Of a stretch of 40,045 nt of DNA, positions 11,401 through 20,102 are shown piece after piece. A program made the translations under genes and the position numbers. Location of the stretch: contig NZ_PHKV01000016.1 in the NCBI RefSeq assembly GCF_002846205.1, forward strand, positions 915 to 40,959, in the 5' to 3' direction. Position 1 is the stretch's first letter. Every line of letters starts with the position of its first letter. Under the pieces are notes generated by a model, which was given only the letters and a program-made list of their open reading frames with translations, was not told where the DNA came from and did not search any database. Origin of the DNA: Xanthomonas prunicola. Its GTDB lineage: Bacteria > Pseudomonadota > Gammaproteobacteria > Xanthomonadales > Xanthomonadaceae.

Positions 11401-14400
11401 CGCCTTGGCCGCCAGTCATGCTGGCATTCAACGCAACGCTGTTTCCCTGAATTGTCCCGGAGCCAACAACACTCTCGGTAACACGATACTCACAGACATC
11501 TGTCCACACAGCGCCACTGGTGTCGCAGCTTCTCAGCAATCCCTGAACTTCGACCTGCGTATCCGTATAGCGCAGCGTTTGTCCGAGCGCGAGCGAGAGA
11601 TTATCTACCCTCTCCTGACCGCTGAGCATGCCATCGGCAAGTCCACCGACCCCTTGTCGATTAACGAGTAAGGCGCCTCCAGCAGCAATCGTCGACGTGC
11701 TATTTCTGACACTACCTGAGATCGCTACGTTACTCCCGGCAGCAATCCGGCTCTCTGCACTTTTTGCAGCCAACTGTTCGCCACCTTCAACAACATAGGA
11801 ACGATAAACGCCTGGAGCACGCCCATAATAAGGCTGCTGTTCTTCGCCCTTTGCGGGCATTTTGATTGCCCCTCGACTGATCATTTCAACAGGAGGAGCG
11901 GCACCTGTTCCAGATCCACTCGTAGTCGTTAAAACCCTGCGTTGGTTATTTAACTGGTTGGCCGCAATCGAGATTCTTCCATCTGCCTCGATACTGCCCG
12001 ACAGGTTGTTCACCACGCCAGTCCGGGACACTAGCGTCCCACCACCATCCTGCGCACCACCAATGGCGATATTGCCCAAGCTGAAAATGCGCGCATCGCG
12101 ATTGAGCAGCTGATCGCGCACGATCAGATTCATGTTGCCGGTGGAGCCCAGCAATGCCGAGCCGTAGGCAGCGTTATCGGTGGCACCGCCGAAATCGGCA
12201 CCGTTGACCAGCGTGCCGGTATTTACCGAGACATTGCCGCCGACGATGCTGCCCGTGTTGTAAACGCTGCTGGCAACGAGCGACAACGCGCCATTGCCGG
12301 AAATGCTGCCGGCATTGTCGATGACGTTGCCGCCGTTGAGGCGGGTGTCGTTGGATTGGATGTTGGCGCCGGCGCGGTTCGTAATGCTGCTGGCGGTGAT
12401 ATCGAGGGCGCGCGCGGCCTTGAGCGTGGACTCGTTGACCAGGTTGCCGCCCACGCGCAGGTTGAAATTGCCATTGCTGACCAGGTCGGCGCCGGCCCGG
12501 TGCGTGTAGTCGCTGCGCAAGGTCAGATCCAGTAGGTTCTGCGCGAGAATGCTGCCGCCCCCGTCGAAACCGACCGTGTCGATGACCACATCGCCGGCGC
12601 CGCCGGTCACGCTGCCTGCGCCAATCTGGCCACCGGCATTGCTGAGGTTTTGCAGATTCAGGCGAACCGCTTGCTCGGCCTTGATCTTGCCGTTCTGGTT
12701 GTCGAGCGCGGCACCTGCGCGCTGCAACAGAAAGTTGGCGCCGGCATAGACGCTGCCGCCCTGGTTGTTCAGCGCATTGGTATTGGCGATCAGGTCGCCA
12801 CCTGCCACCAGCTGGCCGCTGCTGTTGGCGATGCTGGCCGCATCGATCACCACACTGCCGCGCCCACCCAGATTGCCGCTGGTGTTGGTCAATGCACCGC
12901 CAGTGGTGATGCGGGTCAGGCCACCGCCATTGTTGACGATGCTGCCTTGGGTGTTGTCGATTCGTCCAGCGGATGCGGTCAAGGTGTTGCCAGCATCAAG
13001 CTGGGCGCCGCTATTGAGCAAAGCGCCGGTGACCGCGACGTTCAGATCACGGCCGGCGCTCAGTTTGCCACCTTGATGGTTGTCCAGTTGGCCGCGCGCG
13101 GTGATGCTGAGGTCGCGACTGGCCTGCAGATTACCGCCTGCGCTATTGATGTTTTCTGCAGTGATCACTGCATCGGTGCTGGCACCGATGGTGCCATTGC
13201 CATTGTCCAAACCGCGATTCAATTCCACACGCAAACCGCCGCCGGTGCCCGCATTGGCAACCGCTTGCACGGTACCGCCGGCATTGCTGAGGCTATCGAC
13301 ACGCAAGGTCAGTGCACCACCGCTGGCCTGCAGCAGGCCGCTACGGTTATCGACTGCGCCGGCGCTCTGCACGTTCAATGTCCGGGCCGAAACCGACCCG
13401 GCCAGATTATTGAGGCTGGCAGCGGTCACCCCTGCATCGCCTGCCGCAGCGATAGCACCATTCTGATTATTCAAGGCACCGCTGGCGCCCAGGGTCAGCT
13501 GGCCCTGCGTCAGAATGCGTCCGCTGCTGTTGCCAAATGCAGCGCGGCTGTTCACCGCCAGCATGCCGTTGCCGGCATGTTCGATACGGCCCTGCGCATT
13601 TTCAATGCTGGCAGCGGTGATAGTCAGATCCTGACCGTTGCTGGCGAGCGTGCCTGCGGTGTTATCGATGGCACCCCCGATCACGACACGGGTCGTCCCA
13701 GCGCCGCTCTGCACCAGACCGCCGCCGACATTGCCCAGGCTTCCGCTGTCGATGCTCAACTGGTTGGCCTGCAGTTGCCCGCCGACGTTGTTGAGGCGAC
13801 CATTGTCGATAGCGCCGACGGCCTGCACGGTGAGCATGCCGCCCGCGAGCAGGTTGCCGCCACGATGATCGAGGTTACCGCCAGTCGTCAGCGCCACATC
13901 GCCGGTGGCACGCGTGGTGGTGCCAGCCAACTGCAGCTGACTGCCCTGCGCAGTGAGATTACCGCCTGCCAGCAGTGTGCCGGAGGCAGTGAGCTGACGA
14001 TCGGCAAGCAGACTGAGCGTGCTTCCGCTGCCCAGGCTGCCGTCTGCGTTGATGCCGGCACCCACCGTACCGGTGATGCCGATCTCGCCTGCACGCAGGC
14101 TTAAATTTCCCGTTGCGGTGGTTTGCCCGGCGTTTTCGATCCGTGCGCCTTGCATACCGACGGTTATCCCGCTGACATTGCCCTGCTGGCGTACGACCGC
14201 GTCGCTGACGAGCGTGAGTTGTTGACCCGCGACCTGGCCGGCAACCGTCAGGTCGCCTTTGGAATGCAGTTCGACCGTGCTGACTGCGCTCAGATTGCCG
14301 CTCTGCGTCAGCGCGCCATCGGCCTGCGCCGTGAGCACCCCTGCCGAGGCCAAGCGGCCATCGAGCTGCAGGTTGCCGCGACTGATCAATGCCACATCAC

Positions 14401-17400
14401 CCCGCTCGCTGCCCAACTGACCACTGCTGCTCAGCTGTCCTGCTTCCACGCGCAAACCGTTGCCGCCGATCAGATCGCCGCGGTTATCCACTGCACCGCT
14501 GGCAGTGACGCCAAGCCGCTGTAGGCCATAGGCCTGACCGGTCTGGCGCAGCGCACCGACACCCAGCGAGAGTTGGTTGCCAGCACGCACGGCGCCGGCG
14601 TTGTCGAGCAGGCCAGCGATGGACAGCGTGGCGTCGCCTTGCGCAAGCAGCACGCCCGTGGCGGTGTTGCTCGCAGTGGCGGCGGTGACCGTCAGGCCAT
14701 CGCCAGCCACGACCTGCGCCGCATTGGTCAACGCACCGGTTGCGCTCAGCACCACGTTGCGGTCTGCCTGCACCACACCGGCAACCGCCAGCTCGCCGGT
14801 GCTGCGCAGCGTGACGTCGGTGGCCGCATCGAGTGCGCCACGGCTGTCGATCGCTGCACCGGCCAGGCTGATTGCGGCGCCGCTTTGCAGCACTGCAGCT
14901 TGCCCGGTCGCGATCTGCGCACCACGCAGGTTTGCATTCGCCGCGGACACCGCCTGCCCATTGAAGTTGAGTGCGCGCTGCGCCTGCAGATCAAGCTGCG
15001 ATGCAGATTGCAGCGTGCCTGCTGCAGTGAGATCGCGTCCGGCCTGTAGCGCGATGGACTGCGCCTTGAGCGAACCGGCCTGTTGCAGATCGCCGCCTGC
15101 GGTGGCTTGCAGCGTGGTGGCTGCTGCGACCACGCCCTGCAAGGTCATATCGCCCTGGCTGGTCAACGTCACGCTCGACGCTTCGCTGCCAAGCTGGCCG
15201 CTGCTACGCAACGTGCCGGCTTCCACCAGCATTGCATCCTTGGCGATGAGACTGCCGCGGTTATCCAGCGTGCCAGTGACTGTGGCGGTCAACGCCTTGC
15301 CGGCGACGGCAGTACCAGTCTGATCCATGCTGGCTGCGGTGATACGCAAATCGCCGCCGCTCTGAAGGCTGCCGGCGTTCTGCAGTGCACCTGTCGCCAG
15401 CGTAACGCCCCCCGCTGCCGCAAGTGCGCCAGCTGCAGCGTTGTTGATCGAACCTGCCTGTAGCGAGAGGTCACGGCCCGCGAAGGCCTGGCTGGCGTTA
15501 CCGAGTGCACCGCTGGCGCTCAACACGACGTCGCGATTAGCTTGCACAACACCCGCAAGGGCAAGATCGCCCATGCTGCGTAGTGCAAGATCCGTCCCGG
15601 CATCCAGCAGGCCACGGCTGTCGATCGCTGCGCCATCCAAGGTGATGGCACCACCACCTTTCAGCACAGCATCGCGACCGGTTGCGACGCTGTTGCCCTG
15701 CAGGGTGGCATCTGTCCCGGCCTGCGCCTGCCCGTTCAAGCTCAGCATGCGCTGTGCTTGCAAATCCATCGTGGAAGCCGATTGCAGGGTGCCAGCGGCA
15801 ACGAGATCACGGCCAGCTTGTAGCGCGACGGTCTGCGCATTGAGCGAGCCGGCTTGTGAGAGATCGCTACCTGCTGTGGCCTGCAACGTGGTTGCGGCAG
15901 ACACCACGCCTTGCAACGCGATTGCGTTCTGGCTGGTCAGCGTCAGCGCACCAGTCACCGAGCCCAGCTGGCCGTTGCTGGTGATGTTGCCAGCGGTGAT
16001 GCTCAGATCCTTGCCGGAGACCAACTGGCCTGCGTTTTCGAATGCACCGGTAGAAGCGATTGAAAGCGCATCGCCGCTATAAACACGACCGCGCTGCAGC
16101 AGCGAACCGCTGTTGAGGGAAAGACCGCGCTCTCCATGAAGGCTGCCGCGGTTGTCCAGCACGCCTGCAACATCCACGCGAAGATCACGCTTGGCACCCA
16201 GGGTTGCATCGGGCGCGTTCGTGGCACTGGCGGCCTGCACGCTGAGATCGCGCGCGGCGATCACTTGCGCGCCGTTGTTAAAGACGCCTGTTGCGGTCAG
16301 CGCGATGTCGCGACCGGCCTGCGCCACGCCGCCCAGCGTCAGATCGTTCGCGCTCTGTAGAGTCAAGTCATTGGCTGCATCGAGCGCGCCACGGCTGTCG
16401 ATGGTGTTGCCTGCCAATGTGATGGCCGCACCGCTCTGCAGCACCGCCGCAGTGCCGGTCGTGATGGTTGCGCCATTGAGCGTGGCATCGGCAGCACTGG
16501 ATGCCTGACCGTTCAATGCAAGCGTGCGTTGTGCCTGCAGATCCAGCATAGATGCGGACTGCAGGCTGCCATTGACAGTGAGATCTTGTCCGGACTGCAA
16601 CGCGATCGATTTCGCCTTGAGCGAACCGGCTTGTTGCAGATCGCCGCCGGCCGACGCCTGCAATGCAGTCGCAGCCGCGACCACACCGTCCAGCTGCATT
16701 GTGTTCTGGCTGGTCAACGCGACATTGGCCAGCTCGCTGCCCAATTGGCCACTGCTGCGCAACGTGCCTGCATCGATCTGCAGCGCATCCTTGGCGATCA
16801 GGTTGCCACGATTCTCCAGCGTGCCGGCGACTGTGCCGCGCAAGGTCTTGCCGGCAGATGCACTGCCACTCTGATCGAGGCTTGCCGCCGTCATCTGCAG
16901 GTCGCCGGCTGCCTGCGCGCGGCCGGCATTGCTCAACTGCGCTACGGTGGTGAGTGCCACATCCCCATCGCCTGCCAACACGCCTGCAGCGGTGTTTTCA
17001 AGACTCTGCGCCTGGGCAGTCAAAGTGCGCCCGGCAAAGACCTGCGCTGCATTGGTCAGTGCGCCGTTAGCCGTCAGCGCGACGTCGCGGCTGCCCTGTG
17101 CAACGCCCGCCAGCGTCAGGTCGCCCAGGCTGCGCACGCGCAGATCGCTGCCTGCATCGAGCTTGCCGCGGCTGTCGATCGTAGTGCCGTCCAGCGCGAT
17201 CGCACCGGCGCCCTGCACGACCGCATCCTGGCTTGTCGTCAGCGTGGCAGCGCGCATGCTGATGTCGCCGCCAGCCTGACCTTGCGCAGCGAAGGTCAAT
17301 GCACGTTGTGCCTGTAGGTCCAGAGTCGAGGCAGAGTGCAGCGTGCCGCTCGCAGTGAGGCCGCGCCCCGCTCGCAACGCGACCGATTGCCCCTGCAGCG

Positions 17401-20032
17401 AGCCAGCTTGCTGCAGATCGCCTGCGGCGGTGGCCTGCAAGCTGGTTGCGGCAGCCACCACGCCTTGCAAGGCGATATCGCCCTGGCTACCCAAGAGGAC
17501 GCCTGCGGCTTCGCTGCCGAGCTGGCCGCTGCTGCGCAGGTCGCCGGCATCGATCTGTAGCCCATTGCGCGCCACCACATTGCCGGCATTGTCGAACATG
17601 CCGGCAACCGTTGCCAAAAGCGTATTGCCGGAGCTGACGCTTCCGTTCTGAGTCAGGGAATCGGCAGTGATCTGCAGTGCGTTGGCGGCGTACAAGCTGC
17701 CAGCATTTTCAACAGTGCCACCGATGTGCAGCTGCGCATCGGCATCAGACGAGAACGCCGCGCCCTGCGCGTTGCGCAGGCTAGCCGCATCGATCTGCAA
17801 TGGACCAGCAGCGATCACTTTTGCACTGTTATCCAGCGCACCGGCTGCTTGCAAGGTGGTACTGCCTGCGCTCTGCATGGTGCCGTCCAATGCCAGCCCA
17901 CCAGCGCTGGCAATGCGCAGATCGCCGCCAGCATCAACGACGCCGCCATGGGCGACACTGCCGCCACGCAGTTGCAACGCGCCATCGCTGTGCAATTGTC
18001 CGTGCTGGCGCAGTGCGCCATCGGCCTGCAGATCGAGCGCGCCTGCCGAACGTGCGACGGCATCGCTTGCAAGCTCACCTGTTGCGGCAACCGTCAGCGC
18101 GCCACGCGTGCTTTGCAGCGTGCCGGAAAGGCTGGCGTCGCCGCCGCTATGAAGGCTGACGCTGGCCGCATTCACAGCGCCCGACACCTGGACACCGCTC
18201 GCGGCATCCACTGCCAATGCGCCACCTGCAACGGTATTGCCGCTCAGGCGCAGATTGCCGCGACTACGTAACGTGGCGTCGCCACGCTGGCTGCCGATAT
18301 CGCCGCGGCTGTCCAGCTGCGCGGCGTCCGCGCTCAGTGCATTGCCTGCGACAACGGTGCCGCTATTGACCAATTCGCCGGCAACCGCCAGCTGCGCATC
18401 GCGTGCCGCAGAGAGGCTGCCCGCCGTGGTGACACTGGCAGCCTGTAGCCGCAGATCGCGGCCGGCATACGCACTGCCCGCGTTGTTGACTGCACCGGCA
18501 CTACGCAGGTCCAGATCGTTGCCTGCAGACACCGCAGCGCGCTGTGCGATGTCGATCGACGCTGCGTTCAACGCCAGCACGTCGGCTGCGATCAGCTGCC
18601 CCTGCAGCTCCAGGCGCCCACCCGCCCGCACATCAGCCCCCTGCCCGGCTTGCGCCAATCCAGCCACACGCACGTTGCCATTGCCGTTGATCTGCAGCGC
18701 AGTCGCCGCATCCAGCGTGCCTAGTACGTCGATGGCATTGGCGTTCAACGCAATCGCTGCACCACTTTGCAAGGTACCGGACAACGCAATCTGCGCTGCG
18801 CGCAAATTCGCGCCAGCGCCGCCATACGCCACGCCAGCGCTGCGCAACAGTCCATCGGCGCCCAGGTCCAGCGCACCGGTGGTGTGCAGGCTGCCATCGG
18901 CATTCAACTGCGAACCGAACAAACGGATCGACCCCGCGCTACTGCGGCCAACATGGTTCACCACACCACCGGTTTGCGCATCCAGTGCACCGGCAGCGAC
19001 CAGGTCGCCCGCAAGCATCATGCTTGCAGCACGCAGGCGTACGTCGCCTTGTTGCGAGCCAAGCACACCACGCTGATCCAGCGCGCCGGTGGCACGCACA
19101 TTCACAGCATCGCGTGCGACGGTGGTGCCGCTCAGGCTCACCTGCCCGGCGCTGTCGATCTGCAGGTCGCCACTTTGCGCGGCCAATGTGCCACGGCTCA
19201 CCACGCCGACGCCGGCTTCGGTGGCGATCAGGCGAATACGTTCGGCATACATGCCACCCAATTGCGCCACGTCGATCCCGATTGCGGGGGCGGCGCCGTC
19301 GGCACCTGGCAGCACGTCCAGCAGCATGCCGTCGTAATTCACCCGTCCGGTACCAGCGGCGGCGACCAGCTCCTTGGTCCAGATCGAGCCATCTAGGCTG
19401 AGCTGACGCGACAGCAGATCCAATCGATCCACGTTGAAAGCGTCCAGACCGTTGCGGCCGATGCTCAGCGCACCACCGGTGACGCTGAAACCGTTCAACG
19501 CACCATCGCTACCCAGGTTCGGCGTGCCTGTGGTCAGGGTGACGCGCGAGGTATTGAGAAACCCGCAGCCATCGCAGGAAATACCGTTGGGATTGGCGAT
19601 GACCAGCTGCGCTTTCGCACCGGCAATTTCGGTATAGCCCTGCAAGCGGCTGCTGGCCGAAGTGACTTCGTTGAGGATCAGCGAGGCGGCACCGCTACGC
19701 TGCAGGTTGTTGTTGCCGGCAACGTACCCGCCCAGCTCGGTCTTGGAGATCTGCGCGCTGTTGTTGAGGATCAACCCATTCGGGCCGACATTGAAGTTGC
19801 TGTAGCGGTTGTGCGAAACGCCGCGCGCATTGGGCGCAACAATGTCCACCACCGGCACGCCATTGGCGGCCACCTGCTGGCCGGGTGTCTGCCCGCCAGG
19901 ATTGGCAGTTGGCGCAACCTGCGCCCACGCCGGAAACGATGTCCAGGTGATCGTGCAGCACAGCAACAGGGCAAGCGCACGCTTGCCCTGTTCGGCCAGG
20001 TAACCACGCACGCTCATCACTTCGTTGTCCAT
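5471..20032 (-). CDS. fhaB: FhaB/CdiA-type two-partner secretion exoprotein with C-terminal deaminase toxin
   Basis: This is a giant secreted adhesin/toxin of about 4,853 residues. I place the start at ATG 20032 because GAGAGA lies just upstream; an in-frame ATG at 20065 lacks this. The signal peptide cuts near AWA37|Q38. The TPS domain holds the NPNGI motif at about residue 147 and a CDGC pair. Haemagglutinin repeats follow, including five ~259-residue repeats. A conserved block with RRYLIETDP lies near 3,075. A VENN-like VSNN is at 4369-4372 (EVSNNYL), then a pre-toxin region. The last ~187 residues look like a cytidine-deaminase-superfamily toxin: H4789-A-E4791 and P4818-C-x-x-C4822 are the expected zinc/catalytic residues. 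The likely substrate is a nucleic acid or free nucleotide, unresolved. FhaC upstream should export it, and the Imm1-like gene downstream should protect the producer. The frame is uninterrupted, so the locus looks functional. The toxin tail is visibly more AT-rich than the rest. Confidence 0.95.
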   Translation of the reverse strand: MDNEVMSVRGYLAEQGKRALALLLCCTITWTSFPAWAQVAPTANPGGQTPGQQVAANGVPVVDIVAPNARGVSHNRYSNFNVGPNGLILNNSAQISKTELGGYVAGNNNLQRSGAASLILNEVTSASSRLQGYTEIAGAKAQLVIANPNGISCDGCGFLNTSRVTLTTGTPNLGSDGALNGFSVTGGALSIGRNGLDAFNVDRLDLLSRQLSLDGSIWTKELVAAAGTGRVNYDGMLLDVLPGADGAAPAIGIDVAQLGGMYAERIRLIATEAGVGVVSRGTLAAQSGDLQIDSAGQVSLSGTTVARDAVNVRATGALDQRGVLGSQQGDVRLRAASMMLAGDLVAAGALDAQTGGVVNHVGRSSAGSIRLFGSQLNADGSLHTTGALDLGADGLLRSAGVAYGGAGANLRAAQIALSGTLQSGAAIALNANAIDVLGTLDAATALQINGNGNVRVAGLAQAGQGADVRAGGRLELQGQLIAADVLALNAASIDIAQRAAVSAGNDLDLRSAGAVNNAGSAYAGRDLRLQAASVTTAGSLSAARDAQLAVAGELVNSGTVVAGNALSADAAQLDSRGDIGSQRGDATLRSRGNLRLSGNTVAGGALAVDAASGVQVSGAVNAASVSLHSGGDASLSGTLQSTRGALTVAATGELASDAVARSAGALDLQADGALRQHGQLHSDGALQLRGGSVAHGGVVDAGGDLRIASAGGLALDGTMQSAGSTTLQAAGALDNSAKVIAAGPLQIDAASLRNAQGAAFSSDADAQLHIGGTVENAGSLYAANALQITADSLTQNGSVSSGNTLLATVAGMFDNAGNVVARNGLQIDAGDLRSSGQLGSEAAGVLLGSQGDIALQGVVAAATSLQATAAGDLQQAGSLQGQSVALRAGRGLTASGTLHSASTLDLQAQRALTFAAQGQAGGDISMRAATLTTSQDAVVQGAGAIALDGTTIDSRGKLDAGSDLRVRSLGDLTLAGVAQGSRDVALTANGALTNAAQVFAGRTLTAQAQSLENTAAGVLAGDGDVALTTVAQLSNAGRAQAAGDLQMTAASLDQSGSASAGKTLRGTVAGTLENRGNLIAKDALQIDAGTLRSSGQLGSELANVALTSQNTMQLDGVVAAATALQASAGGDLQQAGSLKAKSIALQSGQDLTVNGSLQSASMLDLQAQRTLALNGQASSAADATLNGATITTGTAAVLQSGAAITLAGNTIDSRGALDAANDLTLQSANDLTLGGVAQAGRDIALTATGVFNNGAQVIAARDLSVQAASATNAPDATLGAKRDLRVDVAGVLDNRGSLHGERGLSLNSGSLLQRGRVYSGDALSIASTGAFENAGQLVSGKDLSITAGNITSNGQLGSVTGALTLTSQNAIALQGVVSAATTLQATAGSDLSQAGSLNAQTVALQAGRDLVAAGTLQSASTMDLQAQRMLSLNGQAQAGTDATLQGNSVATGRDAVLKGGGAITLDGAAIDSRGLLDAGTDLALRSMGDLALAGVVQANRDVVLSASGALGNASQAFAGRDLSLQAGSINNAAAGALAAAGGVTLATGALQNAGSLQSGGDLRITAASMDQTGTAVAGKALTATVTGTLDNRGSLIAKDAMLVEAGTLRSSGQLGSEASSVTLTSQGDMTLQGVVAAATTLQATAGGDLQQAGSLKAQSIALQAGRDLTAAGTLQSASQLDLQAQRALNFNGQAVSAANANLRGAQIATGQAAVLQSGAAISLAGAAIDSRGALDAATDVTLRSTGELAVAGVVQADRNVVLSATGALTNAAQVVAGDGLTVTAATASNTATGVLLAQGDATLSIAGLLDNAGAVRAGNQLSLGVGALRQTGQAYGLQRLGVTASGAVDNRGDLIGGNGLRVEAGQLSSSGQLGSERGDVALISRGNLQLDGRLASAGVLTAQADGALTQSGNLSAVSTVELHSKGDLTVAGQVAGQQLTLVSDAVVRQQGNVSGITVGMQGARIENAGQTTATGNLSLRAGEIGITGTVGAGINADGSLGSGSTLSLLADRQLTASGTLLAGGNLTAQGSQLQLAGTTTRATGDVALTTGGNLDHRGGNLLAGGMLTVQAVGAIDNGRLNNVGGQLQANQLSIDSGSLGNVGGGLVQSGAGTTRVVIGGAIDNTAGTLASNGQDLTITAASIENAQGRIEHAGNGMLAVNSRAAFGNSSGRILTQGQLTLGASGALNNQNGAIAAAGDAGVTAASLNNLAGSVSARTLNVQSAGAVDNRSGLLQASGGALTLRVDSLSNAGGTVQAVANAGTGGGLRVELNRGLDNGNGTIGASTDAVITAENINSAGGNLQASRDLSITARGQLDNHQGGKLSAGRDLNVAVTGALLNSGAQLDAGNTLTASAGRIDNTQGSIVNNGGGLTRITTGGALTNTSGNLGGRGSVVIDAASIANSSGQLVAGGDLIANTNALNNQGGSVYAGANFLLQRAGAALDNQNGKIKAEQAVRLNLQNLSNAGGQIGAGSVTGGAGDVVIDTVGFDGGGSILAQNLLDLTLRSDYTHRAGADLVSNGNFNLRVGGNLVNESTLKAARALDITASSITNRAGANIQSNDTRLNGGNVIDNAGSISGNGALSLVASSVYNTGSIVGGNVSVNTGTLVNGADFGGATDNAAYGSALLGSTGNMNLIVRDQLLNRDARIFSLGNIAIGGAQDGGGTLVSRTGVVNNLSGSIEADGRISIAANQLNNQRRVLTTTSGSGTGAAPPVEMISRGAIKMPAKGEEQQPYYGRAPGVYRSYVVEGGEQLAAKSAESRIAAGSNVAISGSVRNSTSTIAAGGALLVNRQGVGGLADGMLSGQERVDNLSLALGQTLRYTDTQVEVQGLLRSCDTSGAVWTDVCEYRVTESVVGSGTIQGNSVALNASMTGGQGVSINGANISNGAVSIDGRAVSGASLAGVSAQTGLNGRGRQTAANVVGQAVVGRVAGGADSIRVATGTTGSAGTQVGANTQDATLATSGGIVKISVAPVMSNDRGLVRITVDQTNVQTTAAGTGVTAAASATRTRVDPATIPVTNIVGGGQTSLTQIDLPIGGLYRLSTGTATDRTAMGRAATGLGGINAWRSNGPGRRYLIETDPRFVNYDNFISSDFLLDKLGVDPEWTQTRLGDGFYEQRLVLDQVTQLTGRRYLGNYADGVAQYRALLESGVAAAGQLQLSMGVGLTAAQAAALTQDIVWMVEQDYQGQTVLVPVVYLASNSLQLRGNGALIAGGNVELNATNSMSNQGVIAGADVSITAGNVLNQGRISGTGSVALEARNDLLNQGQIQGRDVALVAGNNLVSEASKAINGVGILSGISASNTLQLFAGNDMTLTGTRVQAGGSAALIAGNNLSLTPSALRNDNGLLRGGDAVSVTTGKDLIVSAGNDLQLHGVTIKAGGSAALQAGNNLSLTPTTGLDGKVATRTNISTGDSLQLTAGNDLTIRQAEVKAGGDLIAAAGNNLNVASVLNETETDSYKSRSGKTRVTTTTTTQTIDQQALTAGGNLILSAGNDVNLVAAKLDAGKGLGISAGNDINASTLTTVDTSNTLDTRKRFKQTTTTSDETVHGTEFSAGGNLAMQAGNDITLTAATAATKEGGITLAAGNDVNLLAASEQHDAVQDMTKKKKGTFSSKTTTTHDEWRDNVAVTTTLSGDTVQIAAGNDLLSQGAQIVGTGDVTLAAGNNLTLETAQNAHSEEHDKVTTKSGLFGSGGIGVTLGKQKVTTGADIDQITHTGTTVGSLGGDVTLVAGNKLAITGSDVMALQGDLTATGKDIAITEVYNDSDAEQRSKFSQGGLSLTLSSAAISLAQAANDSYKASKEVKGDSRMEALALGSAAYSAYGAGQALGQAGSALSSGSAAGAAQGANLSIAISIGGSKSESKSTQTASLSQGSKLQAGGDVNLIATGGGDQSNLLIRGSDIKAGNDLLLAADHDVLIEAAKNTAEQKSTSKSSSASLGVGITYGPDGAAFGVMISAAGSRGKANGEDVTYSNSHLAAGNTATVISGNDTTLKGAQLSADKVIADVGGNLSIESLQDTSTYDSKDKSVGASVTFGAGFSASASYSSNKVSGDFASVTEQSGIQAGDGGFNIRVGGNTNLKGAMIASTQAAVDAGVNRLQTGTLTYSDIENTSSYDAKGFSLSGGYSKGTGDKKQQGETGQVQPTVNNGANWSWQNFQTGSTGTAAGIGSKSGDATSTTTSGISGGSLLITDEAGQLAKSGKTAADALAGLKRDVISGDDAGGLTKQWDGQALRDQVAAQAQITATAGQQATKFVGDYAQGKVDKAAELYAEADATGDDSKRAEADQLMKDWGNGGTLRVLSHAVVGGLTGGTEGALGAAAGTVAAPYLAEALEKAGINKAVAATLTGLSASALGAAAGGAAGGAAALNEVSNNYLGHQERMEYATALIACSKSGTQCERAEQLKALSEERNLALRGACSDPASGGCAEQKQLAAAAVQDQLDHAGEYTAWLAGHVPELVGLFNSDKDGSLTKDFVTHVTTADLGHKLACAMAGDCSNQALASAAWNGSIPLSVATADSALRAALGMGAGTVGATGRVWEMVTGVAELANGMSPAGQVGKSIDQLAYLWGNGYAATAEKNFNDAKGALNAIKTGISGYAEDLVFAAYTNTHGSWDIYDIAKAGAIGGKVSVDVLSLVVPELYAGKGGVAAKAATEVGMAFKADDVIEYINQLKPAASAEIPKGYSRINSAGAMANETGGLPQGYRRLLNSDGDVVVQSPNGSIISSDQVIDEIGGVFSDLEKFRTELGLPESGTAADRSTIAKINVDGKEIYGINAHGQPTSGVNNISKSHAEIDVLNQLKNSGGDFSGKSLTMYVDRQPCKACGQNGGIRTMVRQLGLKELTVIGPDGPLLIRP
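6036..6623 (-). repeat. Pre-toxin homology block, copy inside fhaB
   Basis: This is the active-gene partner of the orphan block at 3443-4030. It lies between the VSNN motif and the deaminase domain. Only scattered base changes separate the two copies, such as THVTT versus PHVTT and AYLWG versus AYMWG. Confidence 0.85.
10035..10915 (-). repeat. Shared FhaB block, copy 1 (inside intact fhaB)
   Basis: The intact-gene version of the block repeated at 4055-4900 and 1767-2578. Because all three copies are direct repeats, recombination between them could delete the DNA in between and join an orphan tail to the body of fhaB. Confidence 0.8.
14100..18000 (-). repeat. Five ~777-bp tandem repeats inside fhaB
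   Basis: The motif SSGQLGSE (SNGQLGSV in one copy) recurs five times in FhaB. The matching DNA positions are about 17,521, 16,744, 15,967, 15,193 and 14,416, so the spacings are 777, 777, 774 and 777 bp. Each unit also carries VVAAAT.LQA.AGGDLQQAGSL, LDLQAQR and IDSRG.LDA.-type blocks in the same order, though the last copy is more diverged. All spacings are multiples of three, so gain or loss of a unit would keep the frame. The limits given are approximate. Confidence 0.85.
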
Positions 20033-20102
20033 CGTTTCTCTCTCGCCGCCTGTTGGCGTCATCAATCAACAAACGCGCAGCCGGCTGGCGACGCGATCCC
20101 TG

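Noticed and set aside
8546..14104. Long plus-strand open frames rich in G, A and V across fhaB
   Set aside because: They mirror the repetitive fhaB coding sequence and have no ribosome sites or recognisable domains.
14100..18000. Regular repeats considered as a CRISPR array or other non-coding array
   Set aside because: The unit is ~777 bp, diverged, in frame and coding for haemagglutinin repeats. There are no short identical repeats with spacers.
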